From positions 1 through 15,626 of the forward strand of contig USFB01000042.1 of assembly GCA_900553895.1 (NCBI GenBank): a stretch of DNA of 15,626 nucleotides, in the 5' to 3' direction. A program made the translations under genes and the position numbers. Positions 13,976 through 15,626 of this stretch are shown one piece after another. Each line of letters opens with the position of its first letter. Position 1 is the first letter of the stretch. The DNA is from an uncultured bacterium. GTDB lineage: Bacteria > Cyanobacteriota > Vampirovibrionia > Gastranaerophilales > Gastranaerophilaceae. Below the pieces are notes generated by a model that was given only the letters and a program-made list of their open reading frames with translations, was not told the DNA's origin and ran no database searches.

Positions 13976-14635
13976 ATGAAAAAAATCGTAAAATTACTCC
14001 CAGTTGCACTAGCATTGATGATTGCAGTGCCAGCATTTGCGGAAGATGCAGCCGCAAAAGATACTGCAACTTCTGTTTTGAATTTGACAGTTCCAAAATT
14101 CATTAACATTACAAACCCTGGTTCAGGTAAAGAAACTACAAGTGCAACTTTCGATGCAAATTATACAACAATTACAACTGCTGATAATTTGACTGCATCA
14201 TTCCACGTTATCAATAATGACCCAACAAGAAATATTTACTTGTCAGCAACAGCTCCAACTTCAGGTGGTAGTGCTCCGGCTTTGTTTGCAGCTGATGCCG
14301 CAGGCGCAGGATTAAGCATTGTTCTGACTAATTCAACAAGGGTTCCTGCAGATTCTTCTGTAACAAACATTACGGCAGGTTCTGGTACTGCAAAGGCTTC
14401 AAATCCTGATGCAATCGGTTTCGCTGTTACACCAACAATAACAGCTGTTGCTAATACTGGTTCAAAAGCACCAAGTCCGGCTTATGCATCAAATAAAGTA
14501 ACATATCAAATTATAAATGGTGAGTACGACATGAGTTACGCATTACAAACTACCGCATTAGCAAATACATTCTCAACTCATGATACAGATGGTACTTACC
14601 AAGCAACAATTACTTTGACAACATCAGGAACATAG
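13976..14635 (+). CDS. Secreted pilin-like protein (219 aa)
   Basis: The signal peptide MKKIVKLLPVALALMIAVPAFA (22 residues) is followed by a Thr/Ala/Ser/Asn-rich, cysteine-free beta protein. It shares LTVPKFINI (37-45), a TSGG turn (95-98), AIGFAVTPTI (146-155) and the C-terminal strand GTYQATITLTT (206-216) with the pilin-like proteins at 14651-15265 and 11275-11871. A strong ribosome binding site (AAGGAAGG) ends 9 nt before the ATG, the best in this operon, which suits an abundant major subunit. It follows the chaperone gene by 30 nt. The major-subunit role is inferred. Confidence 0.85.
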   Translation: MKKIVKLLPVALALMIAVPAFAEDAAAKDTATSVLNLTVPKFINITNPGSGKETTSATFDANYTTITTADNLTASFHVINNDPTRNIYLSATAPTSGGSAPALFAADAAGAGLSIVLTNSTRVPADSSVTNITAGSGTAKASNPDAIGFAVTPTITAVANTGSKAPSPAYASNKVTYQIINGEYDMSYALQTTALANTFSTHDTDGTYQATITLTTSGT

Positions 14636-14650
14636 TAAGTAAGAAAAAAC

Positions 14651-15265
14651 ATGAAACAAGCTAAATCATTAAAATTATTAATATTTTTGATTACTGCAAC
14701 GGTTGTTGCAGGAAAAGCTTATGGTTACGCAGAAGCTGAACAGGCGTTACAAACGTCTGTTCAGCCGGCTGTATCCATTATTAAATCGGATGCTTCTATC
14801 GAAAATCTTGGCGCAAATCCTGAACAGGGAACGCATAGTGGATTTAGAACTATTTTTAATTTAGAAACCAATGGCACGGATGACGACTATGATTTTTTGA
14901 TAGAATCTAGTATTTTGACTTCAGGAGGTACGGTTTCTGCATACGGAAATAACGGTTGTATTTTATTTGGGCATACTCTTGCGACTCCGACAATGGAAGC
15001 AATAGATAATGCAAAAGCTGGAGGTAACAACAACGCAAACGTAATTGCATATCCTGTTACCATAGAAACTACAAATCCGTTCACATCCGCTTTTGACGGC
15101 GGTAACGGCAAAGGTGCTTGTTACGTAGTCAAAGTGAATGGTGGTGACAAAGGCACTGTAACACATACAGTATCAGGAACACCAATAAGCGGTACATATA
15201 GCGTGGGACAAGACCAAGCAGGGACTTATCAAGCGACGGTCACGTTCACGGCTTATAGCAAATAA
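14651..15265 (+). CDS. Secreted pilin-like protein with a cysteine pair (204 aa)
   Basis: The signal peptide (residues 1-25, ending AYG) precedes a beta-rich protein related to its upstream neighbour. Shared points are LTSGG (89-93), NVIAYPVTI (130-138) and the C-terminal strand AGTYQATVTFT (190-200). It has two cysteines in the mature part (C103 and C157), which could form a disulfide that the other pilin-like proteins lack. It starts 15 nt after the previous stop codon with only a weak ribosome binding site, so it is probably made in smaller amounts, as a minor subunit would be. It is the last gene of the unit; dispersed repeats follow at once. Confidence 0.82.
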   Translation: MKQAKSLKLLIFLITATVVAGKAYGYAEAEQALQTSVQPAVSIIKSDASIENLGANPEQGTHSGFRTIFNLETNGTDDDYDFLIESSILTSGGTVSAYGNNGCILFGHTLATPTMEAIDNAKAGGNNNANVIAYPVTIETTNPFTSAFDGGNGKGACYVVKVNGGDKGTVTHTVSGTPISGTYSVGQDQAGTYQATVTFTAYSK

Positions 15266-15273
15266 AAAATATT

Positions 15274-15342
15274 CCCTTTATAGGGGGAGGAAGTAGCTGT
15301 TTACGAGCGAAAGCGAGTATTACAGATACAGGTGGGGGCTTA
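15274..15342 (+). repeat. Palindromic intergenic repeat, unit D (copy of units B and C)
   Basis: It starts with CCCTTTATAGGG (hairpin), carries the 14-mer shared with 2328-2341, and ends GGTGGGGGCTTA, shared in inverse with 2221-2232. Between these, GTAGCTGT (15293-15300) pairs with ACAGATAC (15322-15329) except for one position, around a loop containing GCGAAAGC. The stem differs in sequence from that of unit B although the flanks are the same. Confidence 0.65.
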
Positions 15343-15436
15343 CTGTTCCCAAAAACATGTTAAATAGAAAATCAGGGCATGGATGTCCTTAGTGGAAGAA
15401 TTGAACATTGAAAAAGTAAAGAGAAAAGGTTTGTTA

Positions 15437-15508
15437 TGGATTGCCACGCCTCTTACGAGGCTCGTAATGACAGCACACTTTGACGTTGTACGCCAAGTCA
15501 TTGCGAGG
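15437..15508. repeat. Dispersed repeat copies of the GTCATT...CAATCC family
   Basis: TGGATTGCCACG ... CGTAATGAC (15437-15471) is an inverted copy of the repeat inside the pilin operon (13035-13079), with an inner GCCTC/GAGGC hairpin. GTCATTGCGAGG (15497-15508) is the start of a second, truncated copy in direct orientation. No gene is visible from 15266 to the end of the window. Confidence 0.6.
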
Positions 15509-15550
15509 AATGAAAGAGTTGAAAGTTAATCGTAAAAAGTTGAAAGTTAT

Positions 15551-15585
15551 TTATATGGTGCAAAAAATTGCACCATATAATTTCT
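15551..15585. terminator. Strong hairpin, possible terminator
   Basis: A perfect 13-bp stem (TTATATGGTGCAA at 15551-15563 with TTGCACCATATAA at 15568-15580) closes an AAAA tetraloop. The following TTTCTT is a weak T-run. It is the only terminator-like structure after the pilin operon, but it lies 285 nt beyond it and may belong to a gene outside the window. Confidence 0.4.
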
Positions 15586-15626
15586 TAATTAAGATATGTT
15601 CAATATTGAAGATATACAACTTTTGA

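Overview
The window is AT-rich and comes from a Gram-negative-type (diderm) bacterium: it encodes an Omp85/BamA barrel, a Skp/OmpH periplasmic chaperone and many Sec signal peptides. A GH57 branching enzyme of the kind common in Cyanobacteria, a BamA with only three POTRA domains behind a long Pro/Ser/Thr/Glu-rich N-terminal segment, and two perfect matches to the cyanobacterial HLR1 operator point to a non-photosynthetic relative of Cyanobacteria (Melainabacteria/Vampirovibrionia, for example the gut Gastranaerophilales). This placement is an inference; there is no rRNA gene in the window.

Layout. 1-640: tRNA-Tyr with its terminator, then a small secreted protein of unknown function behind an operator-like promoter region. 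690-2012: an ArsB/NhaD-type ion permease, followed by a terminator. 2130-2368: a cluster of palindromic intergenic repeats framed by a 10-bp inverted repeat. 5121-2385 (minus strand): a likely three-gene operon with two paralogous exported helical proteins that overlap by 14 nt and whose C-terminal halves resemble one TolC-type helical hairpin, followed by a helical protein without a signal peptide. 5262-6107: a radical SAM enzyme with an incomplete C-terminal SPASM-like cysteine set, ending at a dense cluster of hairpins (6114-6281). 6473-8194: GH57 1,4-alpha-glucan branching enzyme, sharing a convergent terminator with the next unit. 11106-8270 (minus): bamA then ompH/skp, the outer-membrane assembly module. 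11871-11275 (minus): a secreted pilin-like protein. 12170-15265 (plus): a four-gene unit with a two-domain Ig/pilin-like protein, a PapD-type periplasmic chaperone and two pilin-like proteins. 15266-15626: intergenic repeats and a strong hairpin.

How the genes fit together. The most notable region is 11275-15265. Three related pilin-like proteins, a two-domain relative and a PapD-like chaperone form a divergent locus with no usher gene in the window. The roughly 300-bp divergent promoter region carries two mirror-image copies of a tandem GTTACA operator, one for each direction. Each fits the published HLR1 consensus (binding site of the response regulator RpaB) at every specified position. 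This suggests a single OmpR-family regulator controls both halves of a surface-fibre or secreted Ig-protein locus in an organism that probably lacks photosynthesis. The neighbouring bamA-ompH pair would supply outer-membrane assembly, but a functional link to the pilin-like locus is only a guess.
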